A stretch of 64,000 nt of DNA from Sphingobium scionense (GCF_014197035.1 NZ_JACIEU010000002.1:186001-250000), one strand, 5' to 3'; shown: positions 44,890 to 54,976, counted from the first letter of the stretch. Translations and numbers: made by a program. Notes: generated by a model from the sequence alone, not told the origin.

Positions 44890-44911
44890 CCCCTCCCGCC
44901 AGCGGGAGGGG
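44890..44911. repeat. CCCCTCCC/GGGAGGGG hairpin
   Basis: A perfect 10-bp palindromic stem with a two-base centre (CCCCTCCCGC-CA-GCGGGAGGGG), alike in sequence to the end hairpins of the larger elements at 7889-8005 and 57915-58038. It is probably a solitary or decayed copy of that family, about 85 bases before hemB. Confidence 0.6.
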
Positions 44912-44995
44912 AATGGCAGGAAACCACCCAATCCCGCCAGGGCAGGACAATCGGTCCGGCTTGATCCCCTTGGGGCAGCGGCCTACACCCGGGCC

Positions 44996-45991
44996 ATGAC
45001 ACTTGCCTCCTATCCGGCGTTGCGTATGCGCCGCACCCGTGCCACCGCCTGGAGCCGGGCGATGCATGCCGAAAACCGCCTGTCGCCCAGCGATTTCATC
45101 TGGCCCCTGTTCGTCACCGAAGGGGATGGCGTCGAAGAACCGATCGCGGCGTTGCCCGGCGTGTCGCGCTGGTCGGTCGACCTGATGGTGGCGCGGGCGA
45201 AGGAGGCGCGCGACGCCGGCATTCCCTGCCTGGCGCTGTTCCCCAATACCCAGGCCGATCGCCGTAGCGACGATGGCGCCGAGGCGCTGAACCCCGACAA
45301 CCTGATGTGCCGGGCGATCCGTGCGATCAAGGATGCGGTGCCCGACATCGGCGTGCTGACCGATGTGGCGCTCGACCCCTATACCGCCCATGGTCAGGAC
45401 GGGCTGCTCGACGAGACCGGCTATGTGATCAATGACGCGACGATCGACATGCTGATCGGCCAGTCGCTCAATCAGGCGGCGGCGGGCGCCGATATCATCG
45501 CGCCCAGCGACATGATGGACGGCCGGATCGGCGCGATCCGCGAGGCGCTGGAGGAAACCGGCCACGCCAATGTCCAGATCATGGCCTATGCCGCCAAATA
45601 TGCCAGCGCCTTCTATGGTCCGTTCCGCGACGCGGTGGGATCGCGCGGGCTGCTGAAGGGCGACAAGAAAAATTACCAGATGGACCCGGCCAATGGCGAG
45701 GAAGCGCTGCGTGAGGTTGCGCTGGACCTGGCCGAGGGCGCGGACAGTGTGATGGTGAAGCCGGGCCTGCCCTATCTGGATATCGTCGCGCGGGTGCGCG
45801 ACCGTTTCTCCGTGCCGGTCTTCGCCTATCAGGTGTCGGGCGAATATGCGATGATCGAACATGGCGCCGCCGCCGGCTCGGGCGATCGCGATGCGCTGAT
45901 CCTGGAGACGCTGATGGCGTTCAAGCGGGCGGGCTGTTCGGGCGTGCTGACCTATCATGCGCTGCACGCGGCGCGACTGCTGAACGGTTGA
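44996..45991 (+). CDS. hemB: delta-aminolevulinic acid dehydratase (porphobilinogen synthase)
   Basis: 331 residues. It condenses two 5-aminolevulinate molecules in haem synthesis. The Schiff-base lysine is in SVMVKPGLPYLD, and the second active-site Lys in MAYAAKYASAFYGPFRDA near residue 198. The metal loop reads DVALDPYTAHGQDG, with Asp/Ala in place of the three Cys of zinc-dependent enzymes, so this is the Mg2+-type form usual in alphaproteobacteria. Haem made here supplies, among others, the cyo oxidase. A predicted acyl/anhydrase-like gene follows after seven bases. Confidence 0.96.
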   Translation: MTLASYPALRMRRTRATAWSRAMHAENRLSPSDFIWPLFVTEGDGVEEPIAALPGVSRWSVDLMVARAKEARDAGIPCLALFPNTQADRRSDDGAEALNPDNLMCRAIRAIKDAVPDIGVLTDVALDPYTAHGQDGLLDETGYVINDATIDMLIGQSLNQAAAGADIIAPSDMMDGRIGAIREALEETGHANVQIMAYAAKYASAFYGPFRDAVGSRGLLKGDKKNYQMDPANGEEALREVALDLAEGADSVMVKPGLPYLDIVARVRDRFSVPVFAYQVSGEYAMIEHGAAAGSGDRDALILETLMAFKRAGCSGVLTYHALHAARLLNG

Positions 45992-45998
45992 GGCGTAG

Positions 45999-46586
45999 AT
46001 GACCGATCATCCCGCCGACCATCCTGATGTTTCGATCATCCCGCTGAACGGCAAGGCGCCGCTGATCCACCCCAGCGCCTTCATCGCGCCGGGATGCCGG
46101 ATCATCGGCGATGTCGAGATCGGCGCGGACGCCAGTATCTGGTATAATTGCGTGATCCGGGGCGATGTGAACCATATCCGTATCGGCGCGCGTACCAACA
46201 TCCAGGACGGCGCGGTCGTCCATTGCGACAGCCCCGGCGACGGCCGTCCGGGCTATCCGGCGGAGGGCTATCCCACCATCATCGGCGAGGATGTGCTGAT
46301 CGGCCATATGGCGATGGTCCATGGCTGCGTGCTGCAGGACCGGGCGTTCGTCGGGCTGGGGGCGATCGTGATGAGCGGCTGCACGGTGGAAAGCGACGCG
46401 ATGCTGGCGGCGGGCGCGCTGCTCTCGCCCGGCAAGACGGTGCTGCATCGGCAGCTATGGGCCGGGCGCCCGGCCAAATATATGCGCGACCTGACCGACG
46501 AGGCGATCATCACCATGCGGGAAGGCGTGGACCATTATGTCCATAACGGGAAAGCGCATAAGGGCGCGGTGCGACAGATGGGGTGA
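45999..46586 (+). CDS. gamma carbonic anhydrase-like left-handed beta-helix protein
   Basis: 195 residues. Hexapeptide turns (IHPSAFIAPGCRIIGDVEIGADASIWYN) build the left-handed beta-helix. Metal-ligand-like His appear in NHIRIGARTNIQDGAVVHCD (His), EDVLIGHMAMVHGC (two His), matching the zinc site of the gamma-CA/YrdA/PaaY group. An insert (SPGDGRPGYPAEGYP) extends one loop. Members are carbonic anhydrases or ferripyochelin-binding/thioesterase-like proteins; the activity here is open. It begins seven bases after hemB, so the two are probably co-transcribed. Confidence 0.88.
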   Translation: MTDHPADHPDVSIIPLNGKAPLIHPSAFIAPGCRIIGDVEIGADASIWYNCVIRGDVNHIRIGARTNIQDGAVVHCDSPGDGRPGYPAEGYPTIIGEDVLIGHMAMVHGCVLQDRAFVGLGAIVMSGCTVESDAMLAAGALLSPGKTVLHRQLWAGRPAKYMRDLTDEAIITMREGVDHYVHNGKAHKGAVRQMG

Positions 46587-46671
46587 AGGCGGGACAGTCG
46601 TGGCCTATGCCCTACAGGCGTGAGGCCTTGTCTTATCCGACAGTCACTTCCGGATGCGAAAGTCTAAGGCT

Positions 46672-47166
46672 CTATTTGGAAGGTGGATCATGCCGCAATG
46701 CGCGATCCTTCTCGCCGCAGCCCACACCCGATGGTCCCGGAACGGGCTTGGTCATCAGTTCATGCCTGTCCTGTTCCAGCCTGTCTGAAAATCCGGGATC
46801 GACATTTTCCGCCATGTCGCGCGGTTCCAGGCACTCCGAGGTGTAAATCGCCATCGCGCATTGCTTGCCGGAGCCGTCATTGGCGGGAACCCATCGTATG
46901 TCACGCCGCCTCAGACGCGCCTCCGACCGGCACCACCATATGTTTGCGGTTTTCGCCCGGGCAAATTCCCATTCCGGATCTTGCATCTCCGCCTCGGTAA
47001 AATAGCCCAGGCTGACGACATAGCCCAGACTGCTGCCGCGCCCTTCAGAATTGATGGTCATATTCTCCGGTGGCGGCGGCAGGGGGGTGGCAACTGATAT
47101 TTGCGCATGGGCGGATGTCGATCCGCATATGGCGCTCATGAGCGCAGCCAGCAAAAATCGTTGCAT
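46672..47166 (-). CDS. secreted unknown protein
   Basis: 164 residues from ATG 47166 with GGGGG five bases upstream; GTG 47172 and ATG 47169 are also in frame. A signal peptide (FLLAALMSAICGSTSAHAQ) leads to a mature part with five Cys (WWCRSE, KQCAM, SECLE, VGCGE), probably disulphide-bonded in the periplasm. Codon use is a little less GC-rich than in the neighbours. I do not recognise a family. It is followed by no other gene in its direction within 80 bases. Confidence 0.6.
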   Translation of the reverse strand: MQRFLLAALMSAICGSTSAHAQISVATPLPPPPENMTINSEGRGSSLGYVVSLGYFTEAEMQDPEWEFARAKTANIWWCRSEARLRRRDIRWVPANDGSGKQCAMAIYTSECLEPRDMAENVDPGFSDRLEQDRHELMTKPVPGPSGVGCGEKDRALRHDPPSK

Positions 47167-47238
47167 CATCACCCCCTGCCATCGCGCGGATGGTCTCCGG
47201 ACACATATTCGCTATGCGCCCAAATGGTCAGTGAAGGC

Positions 47239-47751
47239 TTAAGGCTGGGGCAGGCGATTTTTCAGGGCGTCGATGCGGTCATTCTGGCTGTCGACCATCG
47301 ACAGGACGCTGGCGCGCGCTGCGTCGATATCCGCGACGCCGCCCTTTTCCGATCCATCGGCGACCGCGTTGGAGCGTTCGATGAACAGGGTGTCGAGGCT
47401 GGCGAGGGCGGAGACGCTGTCGTTGCGGGCGGCTTCGGCGGCACTGATCGCGACCTGCGCGGCGACCCAGGCGTCGCTCGATACCGATGCGCGGCCGGCG
47501 CTGTTCACGGCGCGGTCGGCGCTGGCATAGGCCTTGTCGAAATGGGCGCCGCCGCTCTGTGCCTGGCTGGTGAGCTGGCCGATCTGGGCCTTGAGCTTGT
47601 CGTCGGCCGGCTGCGGGATCGGCGCGGCGGGCGCCTCTGCCATCGGCGCGCTTTCGACCGGGCGCTTGGCGAGCGAGGGATAGCTTTCATGCGCGCCGGC
47701 GCAGCCCGACAGGATCAGGGCGATGGTGGGAAGGAAGCGGCGCGTGATCAT
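47239..47751 (-). CDS. lipoprotein with helical repeats (DUF4398-like)
   Basis: 170 residues from ATG 47751 (ATG 47760 also in frame). Lipobox LSGC near residue 16 marks an outer-membrane lipoprotein. After a Pro-rich linker the rest is helical and Ala/Ser-rich (LKAQIGQLTSQAQSGG, WVAAQVAISAAEAARND, ARASVLSMVDSQNDRID), resembling DUF4398-type coiled lipoproteins; that match is by eye. The function is unknown. Confidence 0.65.
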   Translation of the reverse strand: MITRRFLPTIALILSGCAGAHESYPSLAKRPVESAPMAEAPAAPIPQPADDKLKAQIGQLTSQAQSGGAHFDKAYASADRAVNSAGRASVSSDAWVAAQVAISAAEAARNDSVSALASLDTLFIERSNAVADGSEKGGVADIDAARASVLSMVDSQNDRIDALKNRLPQP

Positions 47752-47812
47752 GATCTGCATCTAGGGCGGGACGGGGGGAGGCGCAATGGCGTAACCCCGT
47801 CCCGGCTATAGA

Positions 47813-48430
47813 TTAGCGGGGCAGGGCGGCGGCTTCGCGCGCCAGTGCCTCGATCACCGCGGGATCGATCGGCCCCTTGGGCACGACCCAGCTGCCGCCG
47901 ACGCATTTGATGAAGGGCTGGGCCAGCCATTCGGGCGCGCTCTGGGCGGTGATGCCGCCGGTCGGGCAGAAGCGGGCAGTGTGGAGCGGCGCGGCCAGCG
48001 CCTTGAGCGCCGGCAGGCCGCCCGAGGTTTCGGCGGGGAAGAATTTGAAGTGGGAAAGGCCCATGTCCATGCCGCGCATGATGTCGCCGGCTGTGGCGGT
48101 GCCCGGCAGGAAGGGAATGTTGGCGGCGATCGCGGCCTTGCCCAGCGGTTCGGTGAGGCCCGGGCTGACGATGAAGCGGGCGCCCGCTTCCATCGCGGCG
48201 TCGAGCTGGGCCGGGTTCAGCACCGTGCCGGCGCCGACGACCGCGCCTTCGACCTTCGCCATCTCGCGGATGACGTCGAGCGCGGCGGGGGTACGCAGCG
48301 TGACTTCAAGGGCGGGCAGGCCGCCCTTCACCAGCGCCTGGGCAATGGGGAGCGCATCCTCGACCCGATCGACCACCAGCACCGGGATCACCGGGGCCAG
48401 TTCCATCACCTGTTCGACGGTCAAGCTCAT
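47813..48430 (-). CDS. eda: 2-keto-3-deoxy-6-phosphogluconate aldolase
   Basis: 205 residues, class I aldolase barrel. It splits KDPG to pyruvate and glyceraldehyde 3-phosphate, ending the Entner-Doudoroff pathway. Catalytic Glu in LEVTLRTPAAL near residue 43 and the Schiff-base Lys in HFKFFPAETSGG near 129. The ATG 48430 overlaps the glk stop by four bases. It is last in zwf-edd-glk-eda. Confidence 0.96.
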   Translation of the reverse strand: MSLTVEQVMELAPVIPVLVVDRVEDALPIAQALVKGGLPALEVTLRTPAALDVIREMAKVEGAVVGAGTVLNPAQLDAAMEAGARFIVSPGLTEPLGKAAIAANIPFLPGTATAGDIMRGMDMGLSHFKFFPAETSGGLPALKALAAPLHTARFCPTGGITAQSAPEWLAQPFIKCVGGSWVVPKGPIDPAVIEALAREAAALPR

Positions 48431-49407
48431 GCATTCTTCTCCCTAAAGGCCGCGGCAGCGCCGAACAGGCCGATTTCTTCATGGATCGCGCAGCGGATCG
48501 GCACGGTCGCCATCAGGCTCTCAAACCGGCCCTTGGCCTTGAAGCGGGTGTGGAAGCCGCTTTGTTCGAGAAAATCCTTCATCCGCTGGGTGAGGCCGCC
48601 GGCCAGTACCACCGCATGGGGGCCATGCGCCAGTGCCAGATCGCCCGCGACCGAGCCATAGCAGAGGCAGAAGCGGTCGAGCGCGCGGCGGGCGAACTCG
48701 TCGCTGCCGTCGAGCGCGGCCTGCCACAGTTCGGGGTCTTCCATCAGCATCACCCGGTCATGGCCGATGGTGGCCAGCGCCTTGTAGATATAGTTGAGGC
48801 CCGGCCCCGACACGATCCGTTCAGTCGAGACGCGCAGGAACTTGTCGCGCAGATAGTCGAGGATCTTCACCTCGATCTGGTCGAGCGGGGCGAAGTCGAG
48901 ATGGCCGCCCTCGGTCGCGATGACATGGGGATGGCCATCGTCATAGGCGATCATCGCGACGCCAAGGCCGGTGCCGGGGCCGACCACGGTGACGCCGCCG
49001 TCGCGCGGGAAGGGGCGGTCCTCGCCGAACAGCAGGGGCAGATTTTCGTCGGGCAGGCGCGAGACGGCATGGGCGACGGCCTCGAAATCATTGACCAGGC
49101 GCACCGTGCGCAGGCCCAGATCCTCCGCCAGCGTATCGGCGCGGATCACCCAGTTGCTGTTGGTCAGCTTGATGACTTCGCGGCCGATGGCGGTGGCGAA
49201 GGCGATCGAGGCGGCGTCGGGCAACGGGCCTGCGCCGGCCTTCGCTTCATCATCGGCAAAGGCCTCCCAGCAGGCCTGGAGGCTGGGATAGTCGGCGACC
49301 TTGTACTTGCGGACGGTGCCGAGCGTCGGCACGCCCTTGTCGTCCAGCGAGGCGCGGGTGAAGCGCGCATTGGTGCCGCCAATGTCGGCGGCGATGATGT
49401 CGGTCAT
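48427..49407 (-). CDS. glk: glucokinase
   Basis: 326 residues of the proteobacterial Glk group. It phosphorylates glucose with ATP and feeds Zwf. The N-terminal phosphate motif is IIAADIGGTNARF near residue 5; the glucose site holds LTNSNWVIR, LVNDFEAVAHAV (catalytic Asp) and TEGGHLDFAP. The ATP loop is VVLAGGLTQRM near 285. It lies between edd (66 bases) and eda (overlap). Confidence 0.95.
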   Translation of the reverse strand: MTDIIAADIGGTNARFTRASLDDKGVPTLGTVRKYKVADYPSLQACWEAFADDEAKAGAGPLPDAASIAFATAIGREVIKLTNSNWVIRADTLAEDLGLRTVRLVNDFEAVAHAVSRLPDENLPLLFGEDRPFPRDGGVTVVGPGTGLGVAMIAYDDGHPHVIATEGGHLDFAPLDQIEVKILDYLRDKFLRVSTERIVSGPGLNYIYKALATIGHDRVMLMEDPELWQAALDGSDEFARRALDRFCLCYGSVAGDLALAHGPHAVVLAGGLTQRMKDFLEQSGFHTRFKAKGRFESLMATVPIRCAIHEEIGLFGAAAAFREKNA

Positions 49408-49473
49408 ATGTCTCTCTCTCCGGACATCCGCGCCGGCGCATCGGACAGGCGAGCGCAGCGCGAATGGCTGTGC

Positions 49474-51306
49474 TTATATCGCGAGTTCTGCGTCCATCGC
49501 GGCGAGGATCGGGGAAGCGCCCTGTTCGGCGAGGTCGCTATTGTGGCGGAACAGCGCGAAGAGTTCGCGGCCGGTGTCATAGGGCGGCGGCGGGGCGGCG
49601 GGAATGTCGCGCGCGTCCCAGGTGGCGGCATCGACCAGCGCCTCGACCTGGCCACTCTCCGCACAGACGCGGACGAGATCGCCATCGCGCAGCTTGCCGA
49701 TCGGACCACCACCCAGCGCCTCGGGCGACAGGTGGATGGCGGCGGGCACCTTGCCCGAGGCGCCCGACATGCGGCCGTCGGTCAGCAGCGCGACCTTGAA
49801 GCCGCGATCCTGCAGCACGCCCAGCGCCGGGGTCAGCTTGTGCAGTTCGGGCATGCCGTTGGCGCGCGGGCCCTGGAAGCGGACGACGACGATCACGTCG
49901 CGTTCCAGTTCGCCCGCCTTGAAGGCGCGCAGCACATCGTCCTGATCGTGGAAGACCGCGGCCGGCGCCTCGATCGTCCAGCGTTCCTTGTCGACCGCGC
50001 TGACCTTCATCACGCAGCGGCCAAGATTGCCCTGGAGCAGCTTCATGCCGCCGTCAGGCTGGAACGGGTTGGAGGCCGGGCGCAGCATCGCCTCGTCGCG
50101 GCTGGCGGGGACGTCCTGCCACACCAGCGCCTCATCCTGTAGCACCGGTTCCTTGCCATAGTCGGTCAGATCCTGGCGCGCGACGGTCATGATGTCGCGG
50201 TGGAGCAGGCCGGCGTCGAGCAGTTCCCGGATGATGACGGCCATGCCGCCGGCCGCGTGGAAATGGTTCACGTCGCCCGATCCGTTGGGATAGACGCGCG
50301 CCAGCAGCGGCACCACGTCCGACAGTTCGGCAAAGTCGGTCCAGTCGATATGGATGCCGGCCGCGCGCGCGATAGCGGGTAGGTGGATCGCATGGTTGGT
50401 CGAACCGCCGGTGGCCATCAGGCCGATGATCGCGTTGACGATCGCCTTTTCATCGACGCAGTGGCCGAGCGGGCGATAGTCATTGCCGTCCCAGCCGATG
50501 TCGGCGATGCGATGGGTGGCGGCGCGGGTCAGTTCGCTGCGCAGTTTCGTGCCCGGATTGACGAAGGCGGCGCCGGGCATGTGCAGGCCCATGACTTCCA
50601 TCATCATCTGGTTGGAATTGGCGGTGCCGTAGAAGGTGCAGGTGCCCGCGCCATGATAGGAGGCGCTTTCGCTTTCGAGCAGTTCGTCGCGCCCCACCTT
50701 GCCCTCGGCATAGAGCTGGCGGATGCGGACCTTTTCCTTGTTGGCGAGGCCCGAGGGCATCGGTCCGGCGGGGATCAGGATGGTCGGCAGATGGCCAAAG
50801 CGCAGCGCGCCGATCAACAGGCCCGGCACGATCTTGTCGCAGATGCCGAGCATCAGATTGCCTTCGAACATCGCATGGCTGAGCGATACGGCGGTGGAGA
50901 GCGCGATGGTGTCGCGGCTGAACAGGGAAAGGTCCATGCCGGCCTGGCCCTGGGTCACGCCGTCGCACATGGCGGGCACGCCGCCTGCCACCTGCGCCGT
51001 GGCGCCGATCTCGCGCGCGGCGATCTTGATCTGCTCGGGGTAGCGGCCATAGGGCTGATGCGCCGAAAGCATGTCGTTATAGGCCGTGATGATGCCGATG
51101 TTCATCGCCCGGCCAGTGCGGATGACAGCCTTGTCCTCGCCGCTGGCGGCAAAGCCATGGGCGAGGTTGCCGCACGACAGCTGGTCGCGGTTGGTGCCCG
51201 CATTGCGGCCCCGTTCGATCAGGTCGAGATATTTGAGGCGCGTCGCCGCACTGCGTTCGGTGATGCGGTCTGTGACCTTGGCGATCACGGGGTGAAGATC
51301 AGTCAT
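49474..51306 (-). CDS. edd: phosphogluconate dehydratase
   Basis: 610 residues, full length. This [4Fe-4S] enzyme of the IlvD/Edd family turns 6-phosphogluconate into KDPG. Cluster and active-site parts: [11 protein letters not shown] near residue 52, [22 protein letters not shown] near 145, [17 protein letters not shown] near 212, and late [20 protein letters not shown] 51306 overlaps the zwf stop by eight bases, so the two are coupled. Confidence 0.97.
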   Translation of the reverse strand: MTDLHPVIAKVTDRITERSAATRLKYLDLIERGRNAGTNRDQLSCGNLAHGFAASGEDKAVIRTGRAMNIGIITAYNDMLSAHQPYGRYPEQIKIAAREIGATAQVAGGVPAMCDGVTQGQAGMDLSLFSRDTIALSTAVSLSHAMFEGNLMLGICDKIVPGLLIGALRFGHLPTILIPAGPMPSGLANKEKVRIRQLYAEGKVGRDELLESESASYHGAGTCTFYGTANSNQMMMEVMGLHMPGAAFVNPGTKLRSELTRAATHRIADIGWDGNDYRPLGHCVDEKAIVNAIIGLMATGGSTNHAIHLPAIARAAGIHIDWTDFAELSDVVPLLARVYPNGSGDVNHFHAAGGMAVIIRELLDAGLLHRDIMTVARQDLTDYGKEPVLQDEALVWQDVPASRDEAMLRPASNPFQPDGGMKLLQGNLGRCVMKVSAVDKERWTIEAPAAVFHDQDDVLRAFKAGELERDVIVVVRFQGPRANGMPELHKLTPALGVLQDRGFKVALLTDGRMSGASGKVPAAIHLSPEALGGGPIGKLRDGDLVRVCAESGQVEALVDAATWDARDIPAAPPPPYDTGRELFALFRHNSDLAEQGASPILAAMDAELAI

Positions 51307-52774
51307 GCCAGCTGGCTCCGTCGCGTTCGATAAGGGCAATGGCCGAGGACGGCCCCCAGTTCCCGGAGGAATAGGGCGACACCTTCATGTGGGCCTCCTT
51401 CCATCCGTCGATAATGGAATCGATCCAGGCCCATTGGGCTTCCACCTCGTCGCGGCGGACGAACAGGGTCTGGTTGCCGGCGAGCAGGTCGAGGATCAGC
51501 CGTTCATAGGCGATACGGCGACGCTGGCCGGCAAAGGCGGCGGTCAGCGACACGTCTAGCGTCACTTCCTCCAGATGGACCTGCTGTTCCAGGCCCGGCC
51601 GCTTCGACATGATGAGCAGGCGGATATATTCCTCCGGCTGCAGGCGGATGATCAGCGTATTGGGTTCGAGGCCCGATCCCCCACCAGAATGCTGGCCGTC
51701 GCGGCCGAAGATCGAATGACGGACCGGCTTGAACTGGATCATGATTTCCGACTGGCGCGCGGGCAGCCGCTTGCCGGTGCGCAGGTAGAAGGGCACGCCC
51801 TGCCAGCGCCAATTGTCGATATAGGCCTTCAATGCGACGAAGGTTTCGGTGTCGGACGGCTGGCCCAGTTCGTCGGCATAGCCGGTGACGATCTGGCCGC
51901 CGACGGCGCCGGGCGTATATTGGCCGCGCACGCTGTGGGTCTTGACCGTTTCGGCCGTCATCGGGCGCAGCGAACGCAGTGCCTTCACCTTTTCGTCGCG
52001 CACCGCGGTCGGGTCCATCCGCGCGGGCGGCTCCATGGTGATGATCGACAGGATCTGGAGGATATGGTTCTGCACCATGTCGCGCAGCGCGCCGACACCG
52101 TCATAATAGGAGACGCGGCCCTCCAGCCCGACGGTTTCGGCGACGGTGATCTGGACATGGTCGATGCCGGTCGCGTTCCACAGCGGTTCGAACATGAGAT
52201 TGCCAAAGCGCAGGGCGAGCAGATTCTGGACGGTCTCCTTGCCCAGATAATGGTCGACGCGGAAAATCTGTTCTTCGGCGAAGAGGTGGCCGATACTGTC
52301 GTTCACCACCTTCGAGGATTCGAGATCCTTGCCGATCGGTTTTTCCATCGCGATCCGCGTCTTGGGCGTGATGAGGCCGGCGTCGGCCAGTCCCTGAGCG
52401 GTCGGGCCGAACAGTGAGGGCGGGGTCGAGAGATAGACGGAGATGCCGCGTTCCAGGCGTCCGTCTACCCGCTCGGCCAGTTCGGCGAAATGGGCGCCGT
52501 TGCTGGAGTCCACAGGTTGATAGATGATCATTGTGCGGAACCGCGTGGCGATGTCGCTATCATAGCGGTCGGCAGGCAGGAACTGCTTGAGCGCGGCGCA
52601 CACTTCGTCGCGGAACGCCTCGTCCGCCATCTCGGTCCGGCCCGATGCGATGATCAGGAAGTCGTCGGGCAGCAAGTCGTCCGACAGAAGATTGTAGAGC
52701 GATGGGAAAATCATGCGCCGGGCGAGATCGCCGGTGGCACCGAACAACAGGAACGTGGCAGACGGTTCGGTCAA
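51299..52774 (-). CDS. zwf: glucose-6-phosphate 1-dehydrogenase
   Basis: 491 residues. NAD(P) loop [19 protein letters not shown] near residue 8, active-site [15 protein letters not shown] near 175 with the catalytic His, and AMEKPIGKD (Lys). The start is a TTG at 52772-52774 with GGAGAAGGA upstream; no ATG fits. It leads the Entner-Doudoroff operon. The 6-phosphogluconolactonase gene usually found in such runs is not here but at 58044-58736. Confidence 0.96.
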   Translation of the reverse strand: MTEPSATFLLFGATGDLARRMIFPSLYNLLSDDLLPDDFLIIASGRTEMADEAFRDEVCAALKQFLPADRYDSDIATRFRTMIIYQPVDSSNGAHFAELAERVDGRLERGISVYLSTPPSLFGPTAQGLADAGLITPKTRIAMEKPIGKDLESSKVVNDSIGHLFAEEQIFRVDHYLGKETVQNLLALRFGNLMFEPLWNATGIDHVQITVAETVGLEGRVSYYDGVGALRDMVQNHILQILSIITMEPPARMDPTAVRDEKVKALRSLRPMTAETVKTHSVRGQYTPGAVGGQIVTGYADELGQPSDTETFVALKAYIDNWRWQGVPFYLRTGKRLPARQSEIMIQFKPVRHSIFGRDGQHSGGGSGLEPNTLIIRLQPEEYIRLLIMSKRPGLEQQVHLEEVTLDVSLTAAFAGQRRRIAYERLILDLLAGNQTLFVRRDEVEAQWAWIDSIIDGWKEAHMKVSPYSSGNWGPSSAIALIERDGASWHD

Positions 52775-52820
52775 AGGACAGTCCTTCTCCGTTAGTTATC
52801 TATATCTGCACGATGCGGTC

Positions 52821-52848
52821 CTTATACCGGCCGTGCTTTGTTACGCAA
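52821..52848 (-). promoter_or_regulatory. candidate promoter for the zwf operon
   Basis: TTGCGT (52848-52843) and TATAAG (52826-52821) with a 16-base spacer lie about 50 bases before the zwf TTG start. The -10 is good and the -35 partial. No clear HexR-type TTGT-N7/8-ACAA site is visible. Confidence 0.4.
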
Positions 52849-52922
52849 GCAGGCTATAGGCAGGAAAATGATGCTGCAACTGCGAACGACTCGCGGTGGG
52901 GTCGGGCGGCCGAGAGCCGCGA

Positions 52923-53333
52923 TCAACAGGCGGTGCGCAGGCCCCGGCGCCAGTTGAGGATGTGTGCGCCGGCCAGCAGGGCACTGCCGCCGACGGTCCA
53001 GATCGCTTCGCCGAGCGGGGTACGGGCGACCAGTGCGCCGACCGCCATCAGCGACAGGCCAGTCAGGCCGATGCCGAATGGCAGGGCGGCGCGGTGGCGG
53101 CGCCAGCCCTGCAACAGCGCGAACAGGCTGGTCGGCACGGCGATGGCGAGCATCAGTAGGTGGAAGGATTCGCCCGGATCAATCCGCGCAGCGATGGTCG
53201 GCAGCAAGGCGAAGAGCAGCGGCAGGCCGAGGCAATGGACGGTGCAGAGCGCGGAGGCGCAGACGGCGAAGCCGTCGAGCCAGGAGCGGGGGCGGCCGGC
53301 CGGGCCGTGGTCCGGCGCTTCGCAATGGGGCAT
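52923..53333 (-). CDS. MerC domain membrane protein
   Basis: 136 residues from ATG 53333, with AGGA seven bases upstream. Four hydrophobic helices follow a short His/Cys-containing head (MPHCEAPDHG). The MerC signature is in the first helix (FAVCASALCTVHCLGLPLL, Cys pairs). MerC proteins carry Hg(II) in mer operons, but chromosomal relatives occur without merA, as here. An AT-rich near-palindrome upstream suggests metal control, so a Zn- or other metal-linked role is possible. Confidence 0.82.
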   Translation of the reverse strand: MPHCEAPDHGPAGRPRSWLDGFAVCASALCTVHCLGLPLLFALLPTIAARIDPGESFHLLMLAIAVPTSLFALLQGWRRHRAALPFGIGLTGLSLMAVGALVARTPLGEAIWTVGGSALLAGAHILNWRRGLRTAC

Positions 53334-53344
53334 GATTTTTCCTG

Positions 53345-53363
53345 AATGATATAATATTACATT
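53345..53363. promoter_or_regulatory. AT-rich near-palindrome before merC-like gene (Fur/Zur-like site)
   Basis: AATGATATAATATTACATT (53345-53363) is an AT-only imperfect dyad 11 bases before the MerC start in a GC-rich genome. Its length and AT core recall Zur/Fur boxes of alphaproteobacteria. A second, perfect dyad CATATCGATATG follows at 53373-53384. Confidence 0.5.
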
Positions 53364-53527
53364 TATTCCCCGCATATCGATATGGGGACATGGGAAGTCA
53401 AGGGCGAGGGCGGAATACGCTGTCGGAGCCATTGGTTTCCGGCCCGGAAAGCTCTTTTGTTTCAAGGCTGTCTTGCCGCGCCACGGCGCGCCGATTATCC
53501 CGTCCGCGGTCTTTGGGGGGAATATCG

Positions 53528-54976
53528 ATGAAGCATGGAGTTGCGCGGCTGGCGTTGCTGGCGGGTGGGCTGGCGATGTTGGCGGCTTGCGGCGGTGGCG
53601 GGTCCGACAGCGCGGGCACTGCACCGCCGACGGCGACGCCAACGCCCACGCCGACCGCAAGCTGTTCGGTGCGGGAGCGGCAGGATTGGGCGGCGGCGAC
53701 GCTCAAGGAATGGTATCTTTTCCCCGAAACCCTGCCGTCTGCGCTCAGCCCGGCCGGCTATGCCAGCGTCGACAGCTATATCGACGCGCTGACGCAGGGC
53801 GCGCGGTCGCAGCGGCGGGATCGCTATTTCACCTATCTCACCTCCATCAAGGCGGAGGATGCCTATTATCAGTCGGGGTCGAGTGCCGGTTTCGGCCTTC
53901 GCTTCGCGACCGACAGCGGGGCGACCCGCCTGTTCGTCATCGAATCGTTCGAGAACGGCCCGGCGCTGGCCGCCGGCATCGATCGCGGCGCGGAGATATT
54001 GGAGATCGGCACCAGCATCACCAACATGCGCAGCGTGTCGTCGCTGTTCGCGTCGGGCGGCGCCAATGCCGTGGCCGATGCGATGGGGCCGGACAGTGCC
54101 GGAACCACGCGGCTGCTGCGCATCGCCGACGCGAACAGCACCCGCACCGTATCCGTGACCAAGCGCGACTTCGACCTGATGCCGGTATCGAACCGCTATG
54201 GCGCGCGGGTGATCGACGATGGCGGCCGCCGTGTCGGCTATGTCAATCTGCGCACCTTCATCCTGTCGGCCGAACAGCCGCTGCGCGACGCCTTCGCCGG
54301 TTTCAAGGCGCAGGGCGTGACTGACATCATCCTCGACCTGCGCTATAATGGCGGCGGCCTTGTCTCGACCGCCAAGGTGCTGGGCGATCTGCTCGGCGCG
54401 AACCGGGCGCCCACCGACATCTTCATGCGCATGACCTATCGCACGGAAAAGAGCGGCCAGAACCAGACCCATTATTTCGAACCGCTGGCGCAGTCCGTTG
54501 CGCCCACCCGCATCGCCTTCATCGGCAGCGGCGGCACGGCATCGGCCAGCGAAGGCGTCATCAACGCCTTCATCCCCTTGCTCGGCACGCAGGCGGCGCT
54601 GATCGGCGCCAACACCTATGGCAAGCCGGTCGGGCAGATCGCGATCGATCGCGAGGCCTGTGACGACCGGTTGCGGGTGGTTGCCTTTGCGACCCAGAAT
54701 GGCGCGGGCAACGCCGATTATTATGATGGGCTGGCGAGCAGCATGAAGGCCAGTTGCCAGGCGTGGGACGATATCAGCTATCCGCTGGGCGATCCGCGCG
54801 AGGCGGCGACCCGCCAGGCGCTGGACTTCATCGCCGGGCGTAGCTGCACGCCGATCGGCGGCGCGGTGGCGACGCTCAGCCGAAAGGCAGTGACGTCGCC
54901 GGTTTCCGCTCCGCGCGAATTGCTGGCGCCGCAGCGGCCCAATCCGGCCCAGCGCGAGGTGCCGGGTCTGTTTTGA
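53528..54976 (+). CDS. S41 family (C-terminal processing) peptidase, lipoprotein
   Basis: 482 residues with lipobox LAAC near residue 18-21 (outer or inner membrane lipoprotein), then a Thr/Pro linker (TPTPTPT). A PDZ-like region (VIESFENGPALAAGIDRG) precedes the S41 catalytic core. The core has DIILDLRYNGGGLVSTA, the nucleophile Ser in GSGGTASASEGVI, and Lys in NTYGKPVGQI, the Ser-Lys dyad. GGGGGG stands upstream of ATG 53528. Substrates are unknown. Confidence 0.87.
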   Translation: MKHGVARLALLAGGLAMLAACGGGGSDSAGTAPPTATPTPTPTASCSVRERQDWAAATLKEWYLFPETLPSALSPAGYASVDSYIDALTQGARSQRRDRYFTYLTSIKAEDAYYQSGSSAGFGLRFATDSGATRLFVIESFENGPALAAGIDRGAEILEIGTSITNMRSVSSLFASGGANAVADAMGPDSAGTTRLLRIADANSTRTVSVTKRDFDLMPVSNRYGARVIDDGGRRVGYVNLRTFILSAEQPLRDAFAGFKAQGVTDIILDLRYNGGGLVSTAKVLGDLLGANRAPTDIFMRMTYRTEKSGQNQTHYFEPLAQSVAPTRIAFIGSGGTASASEGVINAFIPLLGTQAALIGANTYGKPVGQIAIDREACDDRLRVVAFATQNGAGNADYYDGLASSMKASCQAWDDISYPLGDPREAATRQALDFIAGRSCTPIGGAVATLSRKAVTSPVSAPRELLAPQRPNPAQREVPGLF

